A stretch of DNA of 64,000 nucleotides from Bacillota bacterium. Its GTDB lineage: Bacteria > Bacillota > Clostridia > Lachnospirales > Lachnospiraceae. Shown here in pieces: positions 42,535 through 51,150 of this stretch. The translations under genes and the position numbers were made by a program. Position 1 is the first letter of the stretch. Each line of letters starts with the position of its first letter. The notes beneath the pieces were generated by a model. The model saw only the letters and a list, made by a program, of their open reading frames with translations, did no database searches and was not told where the DNA came from. The stretch lies in NCBI GenBank assembly GCA_023399055.1, contig JAEWQV010000010.1, positions 186,001-250,000 of the forward strand, read 5' to 3'.

Positions 42535-42548
42535 ACATCATATGATGT
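42535..42548. repeat. Perfect 14-bp palindrome, candidate operator
   Basis: ACATCATATGATGT lies 40 bp upstream of the isomerase start and about 50 bp from the -10 of the divergent DeoR gene. Its perfect symmetry and position suggest a regulator site. Confidence 0.5.
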
Positions 42549-42585
42549 CGAATTTTAATAATATTGGAAAAATGAATGCACTTTC

Positions 42586-42613
42586 TTGACCTTTTAAAAA
42601 ATTATGCTATTAT
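42586..42613 (+). promoter_or_regulatory. Promoter of the first DeoR gene
   Basis: TTGACC (42586-42591), 16 bp, TATTAT (42608-42613). AACCGTT just downstream resembles part of the TGACCGTTT repeat found at 49403 and 49453. Confidence 0.55.
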
Positions 42614-42744
42614 TAATTATAACCGTTCAAAACACATAATACGTGTTTTTCTGGTTATCGCGGGTGCGTTTGTATACAACAAAGAAAATCTTGGTTGATA
42701 CTTCACTTTACCTTCGCGTAAATATAAACCTAGGGGAGTTAATC

Positions 42745-43542
42745 ATGTACACAATCGAACGTAAAGCAGAGATATTAAATCTATTACAAAAACATGGCAG
42801 TATTAACATAATAGAATTGGCAAAATATTTTGAATCCTCAAAAGAAACCATACGTCGTGATCTTCGCGAACTTGAGGATAAGGGCTTATTGGTTCGTACT
42901 CATGGTGGTGCAATTCCTGTGGAAACAAAACAGATTGTTCAACCTAGTGTACCAGAACCTCCCGTAAATGTTCGAGAGTTTACCAACTTTCAAGAAAAGC
43001 AGGCAATCTGCAAAAAAGCGGCTTCCTTTATTCAAAATGATGATAATGTATTTGTTGATAATAGCTCTACAACTATTTACTTAGCACAATATGTCCCACA
43101 AAACATTCAAGTTACCTTTATAACTAATTCCATACCCTTTTTAATGCATTCCGCTCAATTGAACAACCCTAATCATTCTTACATATGTCTAGGGGGAATG
43201 TTCAAACCAACAAACCTTTCCATCCATGGTAATATGACTTTACACAATGCAAAGGTTTACTATCCCAACAAGGTATTTTTATCCTGTACCGGTATTTCAC
43301 CTGACCGAATGCTTACTGATTCGAGTATTCAGGAAGTTGATATTAAAAAACTGATGATTGAACGTTCCCGAGAAAGATTTGTGCTGGCTGATCATACGAA
43401 ATTTGAAAAGAACGGTCAAATATACTTATCTTCCTTCCATGACATCAATCATATAATTACTGATAGTAAGGCAACTCAAAGCAATTATGCCTACCTTAAC
43501 AATTATAATATTGATGTTATCATAGCGCAAGATTTAGACTAA
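42745..43542 (+). CDS. DeoR-family transcriptional regulator (first copy)
   Basis: This 265-residue regulator has a DeoR winged helix (RKAEILNLLQKHGSINIIELA, ETIRRDLRELEDKGLLVRTHGG, residues about 6-58) and a C-terminal DeoRC sensor of the ISOCOT fold (DNSSTTIYLAQYV, SCTGISPD, LADHTKFEKNG). A Pro-rich linker (VQPSVPEPPVNV) separates them. It is clearly paralogous to the regulator at 51151. GGGGAG precedes the chosen ATG. Its stop overlaps the convergent epimerase stop by four bases. DeoR proteins usually sense phosphorylated sugars and repress catabolic genes. Confidence 0.9.
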   Translation: MYTIERKAEILNLLQKHGSINIIELAKYFESSKETIRRDLRELEDKGLLVRTHGGAIPVETKQIVQPSVPEPPVNVREFTNFQEKQAICKKAASFIQNDDNVFVDNSSTTIYLAQYVPQNIQVTFITNSIPFLMHSAQLNNPNHSYICLGGMFKPTNLSIHGNMTLHNAKVYYPNKVFLSCTGISPDRMLTDSSIQEVDIKKLMIERSRERFVLADHTKFEKNGQIYLSSFHDINHIITDSKATQSNYAYLNNYNIDVIIAQDLD

Positions 43543-44207
43543 ATTTCTATTGCTTCGCGAAGTTTACTAATATTTTTTGAAATATCCTTTTTATCACAGA
43601 AAATGCTTGAGGATCCTGCTACAAAAAGATCTGCCCCTTTGTTGGACATGATCCTCGCATTTTCAAAGCTTACATTACCATCAACACCAATTGAAATATT
43701 CGGATACCCTTTTCCATCAAGATAATCTCGCAATTCTTTTAGCTTATCCAGCATTCCCTCCACCAGTGGCTGCCCTGCATAACCGGGATTGACCGTCATG
43801 AGTAAAACACCACCAATTTGATTTAAAAGATAATCAAGAACAGAAAGGGGAGTCTCTGGATTCAGTGCTATTGCAGGGATTGCACCTTTCTCCTTTATCA
43901 GCTTAAGAGTTTTATTAATTTGATAGGTACTTTCCACGTGAATTGTAATTCTATCCCCTTCTCGAATATCGAACCACTCTATCTTTTGCTCTGGATTTAC
44001 AATCATTAAATGAATGTCCAGCGGAATCTTCGTCATACTTCTAATCTGATCAATATAATGCTTTCCCAACATGATATTAGGAACAAAGACTCCATCCATT
44101 ACATCCATATGTAAGTATTCAATTTGTTCGTTTTCCATGATTTTTATTGCATCCATTGTCTCCGCAAGATCCAAACACATGAGGGAAGGTGATATTTTTT
44201 TTGTCAT
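43539..44207 (-). CDS. Ribulose-/allulose-phosphate 3-epimerase family protein
   Basis: This 222-residue TIM barrel shows the Rpe/AlsE pattern: ISPSLMCLDL, LHMDVMDGVFVPN, PLDIHLMIVNPE, MTVNPGYAGQ and SIGVDGNVSFEN, with the metal-binding His and Asp residues in place. The MDGVFVPN and LGKHYI wording is closer to D-allulose-6-phosphate 3-epimerase than to housekeeping Rpe. It lies 29 bp after the permease gene, so it ends the importer operon. It would feed a ketohexose- or pentulose-phosphate into glycolysis or the pentose phosphate pathway. Confidence 0.85.
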   Translation of the reverse strand: MTKKISPSLMCLDLAETMDAIKIMENEQIEYLHMDVMDGVFVPNIMLGKHYIDQIRSMTKIPLDIHLMIVNPEQKIEWFDIREGDRITIHVESTYQINKTLKLIKEKGAIPAIALNPETPLSVLDYLLNQIGGVLLMTVNPGYAGQPLVEGMLDKLKELRDYLDGKGYPNISIGVDGNVSFENARIMSNKGADLFVAGSSSIFCDKKDISKNISKLREAIEI

Positions 44208-44236
44208 TTTTTCCTCATTCCCAAAAACCTTCGCTT

Positions 44237-45241
44237 TTATCTCTCTTTATTAAGGCTCATCTGTAACAGAACCGCTACTACTATAATTCCACCTTTTACT
44301 GCACCAACCAGGAAGGAATCCACACCCAGTAAGTTCATCATATTATTGATAATACCAAGGGTTAAGGTACCAAGTACAGTGAAGGCAATTTTACCTTTAC
44401 CGCCCGACATGCTGGTTCCACCAATAACAGCTGCAGCAATGGCATCCATTTCGTATTTGTTACCCGAAGAAGCTGAGTTAATACTTCCAAGTCTTGAGGT
44501 CTCAACGATGGTAGCAATCAATACCAATACTGCGGATGCCATATAAGCAAAGCATTTTACTTTGGTAACATTAATTGCAGAGAGTGAAGCTGCTTTTTCG
44601 TTACTGCCTACTGCATAGATATGTCTGCCAATGGCAGTATGCTTCATGATAAACAGAACTACAATAACGCAGACAAACCAAATAACGATAGGCATTGGAA
44701 TAACACCGAATAGGTTTGTATTAGAAATTGCTATGTAACTTTTGGTATTGTCTCCGGAAGCAGTTAAACCACCGCCATTTAAAAAGTATTGAGCTACGGA
44801 GCGGTAGATAGTTAAACTTCCCAAAGTAGTTATAAAAGGTGGTATCTTAAATTTAGAAATTAAAACACCTGTGATTAGACCTAATACTAGTGCTGTACCT
44901 AACCCTACAAGTATCGTCATAAATAAGCTTTGGGTACTATTAAAAATAGTTAGGATGACAACACCTATAAACGCTAACTGTGCACCTACGGATAAGTCAA
45001 TTCCTCCGGTAATAATGATTAAGGTCATACCAAGAGCAATGATACCGATAACCGAGTTGTTTCTTAAAATATTAAGGATGTTATTAACAGATAGGAACAT
45101 ACTGCCTTGTAAGATTACTGATAACACTAATAACACAACAAATGCAATTAATGCACTATTATTACCAGCCCATTTTTTCCAATCCTTTGAAGTAACCGCT
45201 TTATGTACTTTGTTTTTTTCTGGGTTTACAATTGCACTCAT
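44237..45241 (-). CDS. Sugar ABC transporter permease, RbsC type
   Basis: This 334-residue polytopic protein fits the BPD_transp_2/RbsC family: about nine or ten helices, with family stretches NNSVIGIIALGMTLIIITGGIDLSVG, NTNLFGVIPMPIVIW and the C-terminal AVIGGTSMSGGKGKI. Its start overlaps the ATPase stop by four bases (ATGA). It forms the membrane channel of the carbohydrate importer with the RbsA-like ATPase and the lipoprotein. Confidence 0.93.
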   Translation of the reverse strand: MSAIVNPEKNKVHKAVTSKDWKKWAGNNSALIAFVVLLVLSVILQGSMFLSVNNILNILRNNSVIGIIALGMTLIIITGGIDLSVGAQLAFIGVVILTIFNSTQSLFMTILVGLGTALVLGLITGVLISKFKIPPFITTLGSLTIYRSVAQYFLNGGGLTASGDNTKSYIAISNTNLFGVIPMPIVIWFVCVIVVLFIMKHTAIGRHIYAVGSNEKAASLSAINVTKVKCFAYMASAVLVLIATIVETSRLGSINSASSGNKYEMDAIAAAVIGGTSMSGGKGKIAFTVLGTLTLGIINNMMNLLGVDSFLVGAVKGGIIVVAVLLQMSLNKER

Positions 45242-46725
45242 ATACTTCCTCCTGTTGCAATAATCATAATATTTTCTTCATTTGCCTCTTCATGTGTGAA
45301 TTCATGTCGTATTTCACCATGGTACATGACATAAATTCGATCACTTAATGTCATTACTTCCTGTGCCTCACTTGATAAAACAATAAAACTTGTACCCTGC
45401 TTTGCCAGCTCCATTATAATTTTATAAATCTCCAGTTTAGCTCCGACATCCACACCTTGTGTGGGATTATCTAATATTACCAAGTCCGGATTTGAGCTTA
45501 ATGCCCTTGCCAAAATTACTTTTTGCTGGTTACCACCTGAAAGACTGATAATCAAATCTTTCAGATTATTTATTTTAATATTTAACTTTTTTACATAGTC
45601 AGTATGGAATTCTTTTTCTTTCTTCGTATTTATCTTACAGATTTTCTGAAATCTTCTGATAATTGAAATTGTCATATTCTCGCCAACACTAAGATCCTTT
45701 ATAATACCATTTTCCTTACGGTTTCTTGGTAAATAAGAAATCTTATTTTTATGTGCTTTTTCAGGACAATTCATTTTGCATACTTTCCCATTAATAAGTA
45801 CATCACCCTGATAATCCTTGCGACAGCCATAAATTGTATGAAACAGCTCAAAGCGACCATCCCCAAGCAGACCTGTAAAGCCAACAATTTCTCCTTTATT
45901 AATATGAAAGTCGATGTCTTTAAACTCTCTTTCTCTAGCCAATTTTTTAACGGATAATACTTCACTTCCGATTGTCCTTGTTGTATAAACATCGTTGTTT
46001 GACAAGTCTTTACCTACCATAAAGCTTGCTAACATGTTCTCTGTCACTCCACTAACTTCACCTGTGCTGATGACATTACCATCTCTCATGACCGTATAAT
46101 GATCGCATACCTCAATAACTTCATTAAGTTTATGAGAAATAAAAATAAAACTTACACCCTGATCTCTTAGTCTACGCATTATTTTAAACACGTTTTCAAT
46201 CTCAATATTTGTCAAGGCTGTTGTAGGTTCATCCATGATGATTACCCTGGCCTCTTTCATCAAAGCTCGTGCAATCTCGACTACCTGTTTATAAGAAGCA
46301 TCAATATTTTCAACTAAGGTGTTAGGATCCAGGATAATCTCCATTTTTTCTAAGATTTCCTTTGATTTTTGATACATTGTCTTTTTATCTAGCAACCCGT
46401 TCTTCTTTAATTCACAACCCAGAAACAAATTCTCACAAACACTTAGATCATTGATAAGTGTTAACTCCTGATGGATAAAAGCTATGCTGTGATTTCTACC
46501 AAATGCCGAATAAACTTCTTTTTCCAAATTACCAATTGTAATATGGCCGTCGTCACCAGGAATGACGCCACCTAAGATATTCATTAATGTTGTCTTTCCG
46601 GTACCGTTTTCACCCAACAATGCATGAATACTACCTTTTTTTAATTCAAAATCCACACCATGAAGTACGCGATTTCCGCTAAAGGATTTTGTTATATTCT
46701 TCATTTTTACTATGTGTTTGTCCAT
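45238..46725 (-). CDS. Sugar ABC transporter ATPase, RbsA/MglA type (two domains)
   Basis: This 495-residue protein has two ATPase halves. The first has Walker A GENGTGKTTLM (about 36-46) and Walker B VIIMDEPTTAL, with the signature altered to DASYKQVVEIARAL. The second has a degenerate Walker A (GLLGDGRFELF), as is normal in this family, and a full signature SLSGGNQQKVILARAL with LVILDNPTQGVD. These features define the carbohydrate importers of the CUT2 family (ribose, galactose, xylose, allose). It overlaps the permease gene by four bases. Confidence 0.94.
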   Translation of the reverse strand: MDKHIVKMKNITKSFSGNRVLHGVDFELKKGSIHALLGENGTGKTTLMNILGGVIPGDDGHITIGNLEKEVYSAFGRNHSIAFIHQELTLINDLSVCENLFLGCELKKNGLLDKKTMYQKSKEILEKMEIILDPNTLVENIDASYKQVVEIARALMKEARVIIMDEPTTALTNIEIENVFKIMRRLRDQGVSFIFISHKLNEVIEVCDHYTVMRDGNVISTGEVSGVTENMLASFMVGKDLSNNDVYTTRTIGSEVLSVKKLAREREFKDIDFHINKGEIVGFTGLLGDGRFELFHTIYGCRKDYQGDVLINGKVCKMNCPEKAHKNKISYLPRNRKENGIIKDLSVGENMTISIIRRFQKICKINTKKEKEFHTDYVKKLNIKINNLKDLIISLSGGNQQKVILARALSSNPDLVILDNPTQGVDVGAKLEIYKIIMELAKQGTSFIVLSSEAQEVMTLSDRIYVMYHGEIRHEFTHEEANEENIMIIATGGSI

Positions 46726-46738
46726 CTAGACCACCTCT

Positions 46739-46773
46739 GTTAAAAATACCTGGGATATTAAAATATCCCAGGT
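46739..46773 (-). terminator. Intra-operon hairpin between binding-protein and ATPase genes
   Basis: ACCTGGGATATT pairs with AATATCCCAGGT around two or three bases (46748-46773) and is followed on the minus strand by ATTTTTAAC. Such partial terminators or stabilising hairpins often raise expression of the binding protein over the transporter core. Confidence 0.7.
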
Positions 46774-46792
46774 AATATTTTAATTATTATTA

Positions 46793-47833
46793 TTAGTATG
46801 GTGAATCAGCATTGATATAGTCTGCAACGTTGCCAGAGTCTATCGTAAGTGGCTCAAGAATTGTGTCTTTCTGATATTCTTTTCCCTTCTGAATATCATA
46901 TGCAACCTGAATGGTATCACCAATCATAGCTGGACTGTAAGTCTCTGTGAAGCATTTGATATCTGTTTCACTTTGAATCTTTGAATACCAAGCCTGTGCA
47001 CCACCACCACCGGAGATGTATTTAATATCAGTTCTACCAGATTCTTTAATCGCCTGAAGAATACCTAAAGAAGGCTCATCATCAATTGAGAACACAGCAT
47101 CAATCTGTGGATTAGCTACTAACATATCAGAAGCCATTGTTAAACCTGCTTCTTGTGTAAATCCGCCTGCTGTAACTTCAATTAACTGCATATCAGGATA
47201 GCTTGCTGCCATTTCAGCCTTGAAAGCATCGGTACGTTCAATACTTACAGAACCAACACTAGGAGCTGACATAACTGCTACAATACCTTTTCCGCCTAAC
47301 GCATCTCCAATATATTTTGCACCTAAAGTACCAATCGCTGCATTATTACCAGCAAGATATGCAGTATAATCGCCACTAATCTTACGGTCAAAAACAACTA
47401 AATTAATTCCTGCATCCATAATTTTCTGTGCTGCAACGGAAACTTCATCATTGTGAGGTAACAATACAATAGAAGTACATCCTAAGGAGATTAATTCTTC
47501 AATATCATTTGCTTGATCATTAACGTTCTCAGAAGTAAGAATCTTATAACCGGTTCCTTCTTCTAAACCAAGTGCTTTTACTTTTTCCTGAGCATAGAAG
47601 ATTGCGCCTGCAATCCAACCATGATCAGCTGCTGGTAAAGAAATTCCTATAATGCCATCCTTGGAAGCTGCTGTATCATCTCCCTCTGGTGCAGGAGTAG
47701 TCTTATCCTCATTTGTCGTATTTGTGTCAGTACCTGTTTTACCAGTGTCTTTTGTATCATTTTTTGCACAACCGGTAACTAATGCTGTCATTACTACAAG
47801 CATTAATAAAATTGATAACATCCTTTTCTTCAT
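46793..47833 (-). CDS. Sugar-binding lipoprotein, RbsB type (Peripla_BP_4)
   Basis: This 346-residue lipoprotein starts MKKRMLSILLMLVVMTALVT with lipobox VTGC-A (Cys22), followed by a Thr/Asp-rich tether (about 24-52). The body is a CUT2 periplasmic-binding fold: GIIGISLPAADHGWIAGAI, LISLGCTSIVLLPHN, LVVFDRKISGDYTAYLAGNN, DAVFSIDDEPSLGILQAI. The wording DHGWIAG is near allose- or ribose-like binders but does not settle the ligand. GGGAGG precedes the chosen ATG; the open frame extends 17 codons upstream without a ribosome site. Confidence 0.93.
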   Translation of the reverse strand: MKKRMLSILLMLVVMTALVTGCAKNDTKDTGKTGTDTNTTNEDKTTPAPEGDDTAASKDGIIGISLPAADHGWIAGAIFYAQEKVKALGLEEGTGYKILTSENVNDQANDIEELISLGCTSIVLLPHNDEVSVAAQKIMDAGINLVVFDRKISGDYTAYLAGNNAAIGTLGAKYIGDALGGKGIVAVMSAPSVGSVSIERTDAFKAEMAASYPDMQLIEVTAGGFTQEAGLTMASDMLVANPQIDAVFSIDDEPSLGILQAIKESGRTDIKYISGGGGAQAWYSKIQSETDIKCFTETYSPAMIGDTIQVAYDIQKGKEYQKDTILEPLTIDSGNVADYINADSPY

Positions 47834-48028
47834 TGTTTGTATCCTCCCAATATTTTTTCTTATATAAGAATAGCCCTGCTGCAATAACTTGAACTGAATT
47901 CAACCAACTAAGCTTATTAAATATTAATAATTCTTAAAATGTATTAGAAACCTTCAAACATCTGAAACAGAGCTATTTATATAATTCTTTATTTACTAGT
48001 CCTTTTACTACAACAATCAATCTTTTTA

Positions 48029-49270
48029 TTATGTATGGCTTTGTTTTAACTTACCTTTTACTCTACGTGTTTCCACTAACTCTGCTGCTGCAGCCTTATC
48101 ATAAACACAACATCCTACCTTACTTTGCTGAATAAGTAATTCAAGGCATGCATCGCATAAACGGCAATACTTAATATCTTTATCATTACCCTGTGCTAAT
48201 TTTACAGGAAGATATGGATCAGCAAAGGATTGTCTGCCTAAACCAATCATGTCTGTAACATTATTCTCAATACACCAAGCTCCGTAATTAAGAATATCAC
48301 TCTGACCAGGTTCAACTGCACATAAGTCGTTCTTACCGTTTCTAAATACGGAGAAGTTAGATCCGATTACTACTGTTTCAGGCTTAAGAGCTTTCTTGAA
48401 TTCCTTAGCCCAATACTGATGGAGATATGCATAATATGGGATATGCTTGTCTACCTGTGTTAAGCTGATTGTTATAGAAGGGCTACCTGCTGACTGGATA
48501 ATGTAGCTTGCGCCTCTTTCCTCTAAACCTTGGATAAGCTTAATTGGCTCTGTTAAGTCCATGATAGGTGATCCTGGACCTTCTGTACCAAATCCACCGG
48601 GGAAACCTTCCCAAGCTGATATTTTGGAACCAATAATAAAATTCTTATCTGGTACTTCTTTACGGATTCTCTCGATTAGTTCAAATGCAAATCTGCTTCT
48701 ATTCTCCCAGCTTCCGCCGTATTTCCATTGTCTGTTATTGTGAGGACGAATCATCTGACATCCTAAATAACCATGAGATAATTTTAAATCAATACCATCA
48801 GCGCCTGCATTGTAAGCAATCTTCGCTGCTGTAACATAACTGTCCATAATTCTTGCAACATCTTCTTCAGTAAGAAGATCACCGCCATAACCCGGCAATG
48901 GATTAGGAGTTACTCTTCTTGAAAAAGCAGGATTAGAAATCTCACCAGAATGAGTTAACTGAAATACCAGTAGTGACTGTGCATTTGCTTCATGAACTCT
49001 TCGCACAAACTCGGTAAGAGGTTTTTCATTCTGTGGCATAATTGTGAGCTGATTATCTCTTGCGCGGCTTTCTCTAGTCACGGTAATTGCTTCTAATGAT
49101 ATTAAACCAGCACCACCTTTAGCTAACTCTATGTAACGATTTGTAGTTTCCTCTGAAGGATTGCCTGTCTCATCCTCGGAGTTACATTCCATCGCTTGAA
49201 TAAAGAAGCGATTTGGAGCTACTCTAGGTCCGATATTAATTGGTTGAAGTAATGTTTCTTGGTATGACAT
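48029..49270 (-). CDS. Old-yellow-enzyme family NADH:flavin oxidoreductase with cysteine cluster
   Basis: This 413-residue TIM-barrel flavoprotein has OYE features: LLQPINIGPRVAPNRFFIQAM at the N-terminus, HSGEIS, the HGYLGCQMIRPHNNRQWKYGGSWENRSRFAFELIER region and IGLGRQSFADPYLPVKL. A C-terminal CRLCDACLELLIQQ plus a later GCC supplies the cysteines expected for the [4Fe-4S] cluster of the dienoyl-CoA reductase/BaiCD/trimethylamine dehydrogenase group, but the C-terminal FAD/NAD domain of those enzymes is absent. It is the first gene of the importer transcript, about 195 bp before the binding protein. It may reduce an unsaturated or oxidised sugar intermediate; that is inference. Confidence 0.85.
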   Translation of the reverse strand: MSYQETLLQPINIGPRVAPNRFFIQAMECNSEDETGNPSEETTNRYIELAKGGAGLISLEAITVTRESRARDNQLTIMPQNEKPLTEFVRRVHEANAQSLLVFQLTHSGEISNPAFSRRVTPNPLPGYGGDLLTEEDVARIMDSYVTAAKIAYNAGADGIDLKLSHGYLGCQMIRPHNNRQWKYGGSWENRSRFAFELIERIRKEVPDKNFIIGSKISAWEGFPGGFGTEGPGSPIMDLTEPIKLIQGLEERGASYIIQSAGSPSITISLTQVDKHIPYYAYLHQYWAKEFKKALKPETVVIGSNFSVFRNGKNDLCAVEPGQSDILNYGAWCIENNVTDMIGLGRQSFADPYLPVKLAQGNDKDIKYCRLCDACLELLIQQSKVGCCVYDKAAAAELVETRRVKGKLKQSHT

Positions 49271-49323
49271 TTTGTTACCTCCTGTTTAAAAACGTCTGTG
49301 TATTTGTTTTTGTTTATGTTTGT

Positions 49324-49352
49324 ATTTTATCACCATTTTGAAATAATTACAA
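49324..49352 (-). promoter_or_regulatory. Promoter of the reductase-importer operon
   Basis: Minus strand: -35 TTGTAA (49352-49347), 17 bp, -10 TAAAAT (49329-49324). Confidence 0.6.
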
Positions 49353-49402
49353 CTACTAAATGCTAAAACTTATGATTTTTAGTAATATTTCATATAACAA
49401 TA

Positions 49403-49466
49403 TGACCGTTTATGTTACAAATACACAATTACAAAAAATAATGTTGCTTTTGTGACCGTTTTATGA
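49403..49466. promoter_or_regulatory. Direct repeats TGACCGTTT(T)ATG, candidate DeoR operators
   Basis: TGACCGTTTATG begins at 49403 and TGACCGTTTTATG at 49453, 50 bp apart in the divergent intergenic region. The second copy fills the spacer of the rightward promoter, a position expected for a repressor site. AACCGTT recurs upstream of the first DeoR gene. Confidence 0.5.
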
Positions 49467-49472
49467 TAGTAT
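49444..49472 (+). promoter_or_regulatory. Promoter of the PfkB kinase-aldolase-DeoR-FGGY-Gfo operon
   Basis: TTGCTT (49444-49449), 17 bp, TAGTAT (49467-49472); the spacer contains one copy of the candidate operator. Confidence 0.65.
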
Positions 49473-49540
49473 CCATATATAAAAACAAAAGATATGTGCA
49501 TACGGAACCAAATACACATATTATATAGAAAGGAGAACCA

Positions 49541-50476
49541 ATGATACACACAGTAACTCTCAACCCTGCTGTCGACAAACTTCTGTTTTTAAATGAATTC
49601 AAGAAGAATATCACAAATCGGTTGCAATACTCACAGGATTCCTTAGGTGGAAAAGGTACACATGTGTCGATCAATCTTAAAACCTTAGGTCTGGACAATA
49701 ATGCTATGGGTATTGTACATGGGAAGACCGGAAAAGACATTCTACTATTATTAGAAGCTTCCGGTGTTAATGTGAAATTCCTACATAGAAACAACCAAGA
49801 GGAAAACAGCAGAACGAATTACCTTATTATAGAAGAAACTGGTGATTGTTCAACGATATCTTCAAGAGGAGTAGATCTTGATCAGAACGATATTGAAGAG
49901 CTTATAACATTATTACTGGAAACAGTAAAAGAAGGTGATTTTGTTATTCTATCAGGAGATGCAACCAATTGTTATGATCCCTATGTGTATAACACTATCA
50001 TGAAGCGCTTGAAAGATCTAAAAGTTAAGTTCTTTCTTGACGCCAGTGGCCCAACCTTAACAAACTGCATCGAAGAATCCCCTTATTTAATAAAACCAAA
50101 TCTGGACGAACTCTCCACCTTATATGGAAAAGAGCTCTCAAATGATGAGGATATCATACTCGCCATTCAATCACTTGCAAAATACAACATCGAAGTAATT
50201 GCAGTCTCACTTGGTGGAGATGGCTCCATTGTTAAAACTCCCGAAGGAATTTATAGAATAATGCCTCCCAAGGTAGATGTGAAAAACACCATCGGATGCG
50301 GTGATTGTTTCTTATCAGGAATTATCTATGGAATTACAGAAAACTATTCCTTTGAGGACACACTCAAATTAGCTACAGCAATTTCTGCTGCCACCGCTGA
50401 ATCAACCTCCTCCGTGGGATTTGACCAAATGCGTGCCAGTGAACTAATACCACTCGTCGACATAACAAAGCTTTAA
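49541..50476 (+). CDS. PfkB-family sugar-phosphate kinase (1-phosphofructokinase/tagatose-6-phosphate kinase type)
   Basis: This 311-residue kinase is paralogous to the FruK-like enzyme at 37278. It has HTVTLNPAVDKLLF, LGGKGTHVSINLKTLG and the C-terminal NTIGCGDCFLSGIIYG, in which the usual GAGD is GCGD but the catalytic Asp is kept. It is the first gene of a rightward operon, 19 bp before the aldolase gene. A kinase making a ketose bisphosphate or a ketose-1-phosphate just ahead of a class II aldolase fits a phosphorylation-cleavage step. Confidence 0.85.
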   Translation: MIHTVTLNPAVDKLLFLNEFKKNITNRLQYSQDSLGGKGTHVSINLKTLGLDNNAMGIVHGKTGKDILLLLEASGVNVKFLHRNNQEENSRTNYLIIEETGDCSTISSRGVDLDQNDIEELITLLLETVKEGDFVILSGDATNCYDPYVYNTIMKRLKDLKVKFFLDASGPTLTNCIEESPYLIKPNLDELSTLYGKELSNDEDIILAIQSLAKYNIEVIAVSLGGDGSIVKTPEGIYRIMPPKVDVKNTIGCGDCFLSGIIYGITENYSFEDTLKLATAISAATAESTSSVGFDQMRASELIPLVDITKL

Positions 50477-50495
50477 TTAAGAAAGGACCGATATT

Positions 50496-51101
50496 ATGAG
50501 TAATTTATCTTATATAGAAATGCGTAAAGAAATGTGCAAAGTAGCAAAATTAATGTGGGAAAGACGACTTACCAATGCAGCAGGTGGAAATTTTGCTGTT
50601 CGTGTAGATGAAAACAGAATTTTAATCAGCCCATCTCTAATGTCAGAAGAAAAACATTGCGAACTCGAGCCTGAAGATATTATACTAATAGATTATGAAG
50701 AAAACATTATTGAAGGTACTGGTAAACTTTCTCGTGAAGGCTTAATGCATGTACTTATTTTAAGTAATTTCAAGGAAATCGCTTGTACAATTCATGCACA
50801 TCCCTTCTACTGTATGCCTTTTGTTGCACAGGGTAAGCCTATTCCCAATGTAACAGAAGCTACTATGGGACGTGGATATGTTGGATGTATCGAATATACC
50901 AAAGCTTATACCCCTGAGCTTTCCCAAAACATATACAACTATTTTGAAGAACATAGAGAATTAGCAGTTAAAAAACCAATTGGTGTTATTTTACCTATGC
51001 ATGGTGTGGTTGTATCCGGACCAAGTATTTATCATGCCTACAGTATGCTGGAACGTATCGAGTGTGACGCCTTCTGCACCATTACAAGAAATGCTATTTA
51101 A
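50496..51101 (+). CDS. Class II aldolase/adducin family (fuculose/rhamnulose-1-phosphate aldolase-like)
   Basis: This 201-residue enzyme has the adducin-type aldolase pattern: WERRLTNAAGGNFAVR at the phosphate site, SLMSEEKHCELEPEDI, SREGLMHVLI with the catalytic Glu, the zinc His pair HAHPFY, and a third His in MHGVVV. Members cleave L-fuculose-1-phosphate or L-rhamnulose-1-phosphate to DHAP and lactaldehyde, or epimerise pentulose phosphates. It is followed within 50 bp by the second DeoR gene. Confidence 0.9.
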   Translation: MSNLSYIEMRKEMCKVAKLMWERRLTNAAGGNFAVRVDENRILISPSLMSEEKHCELEPEDIILIDYEENIIEGTGKLSREGLMHVLILSNFKEIACTIHAHPFYCMPFVAQGKPIPNVTEATMGRGYVGCIEYTKAYTPELSQNIYNYFEEHRELAVKKPIGVILPMHGVVVSGPSIYHAYSMLERIECDAFCTITRNAI

Positions 51102-51150
51102 TCCATACTAATTCATAGGGCTTAAAACCCTGCAAAAGGATATCCTTACT

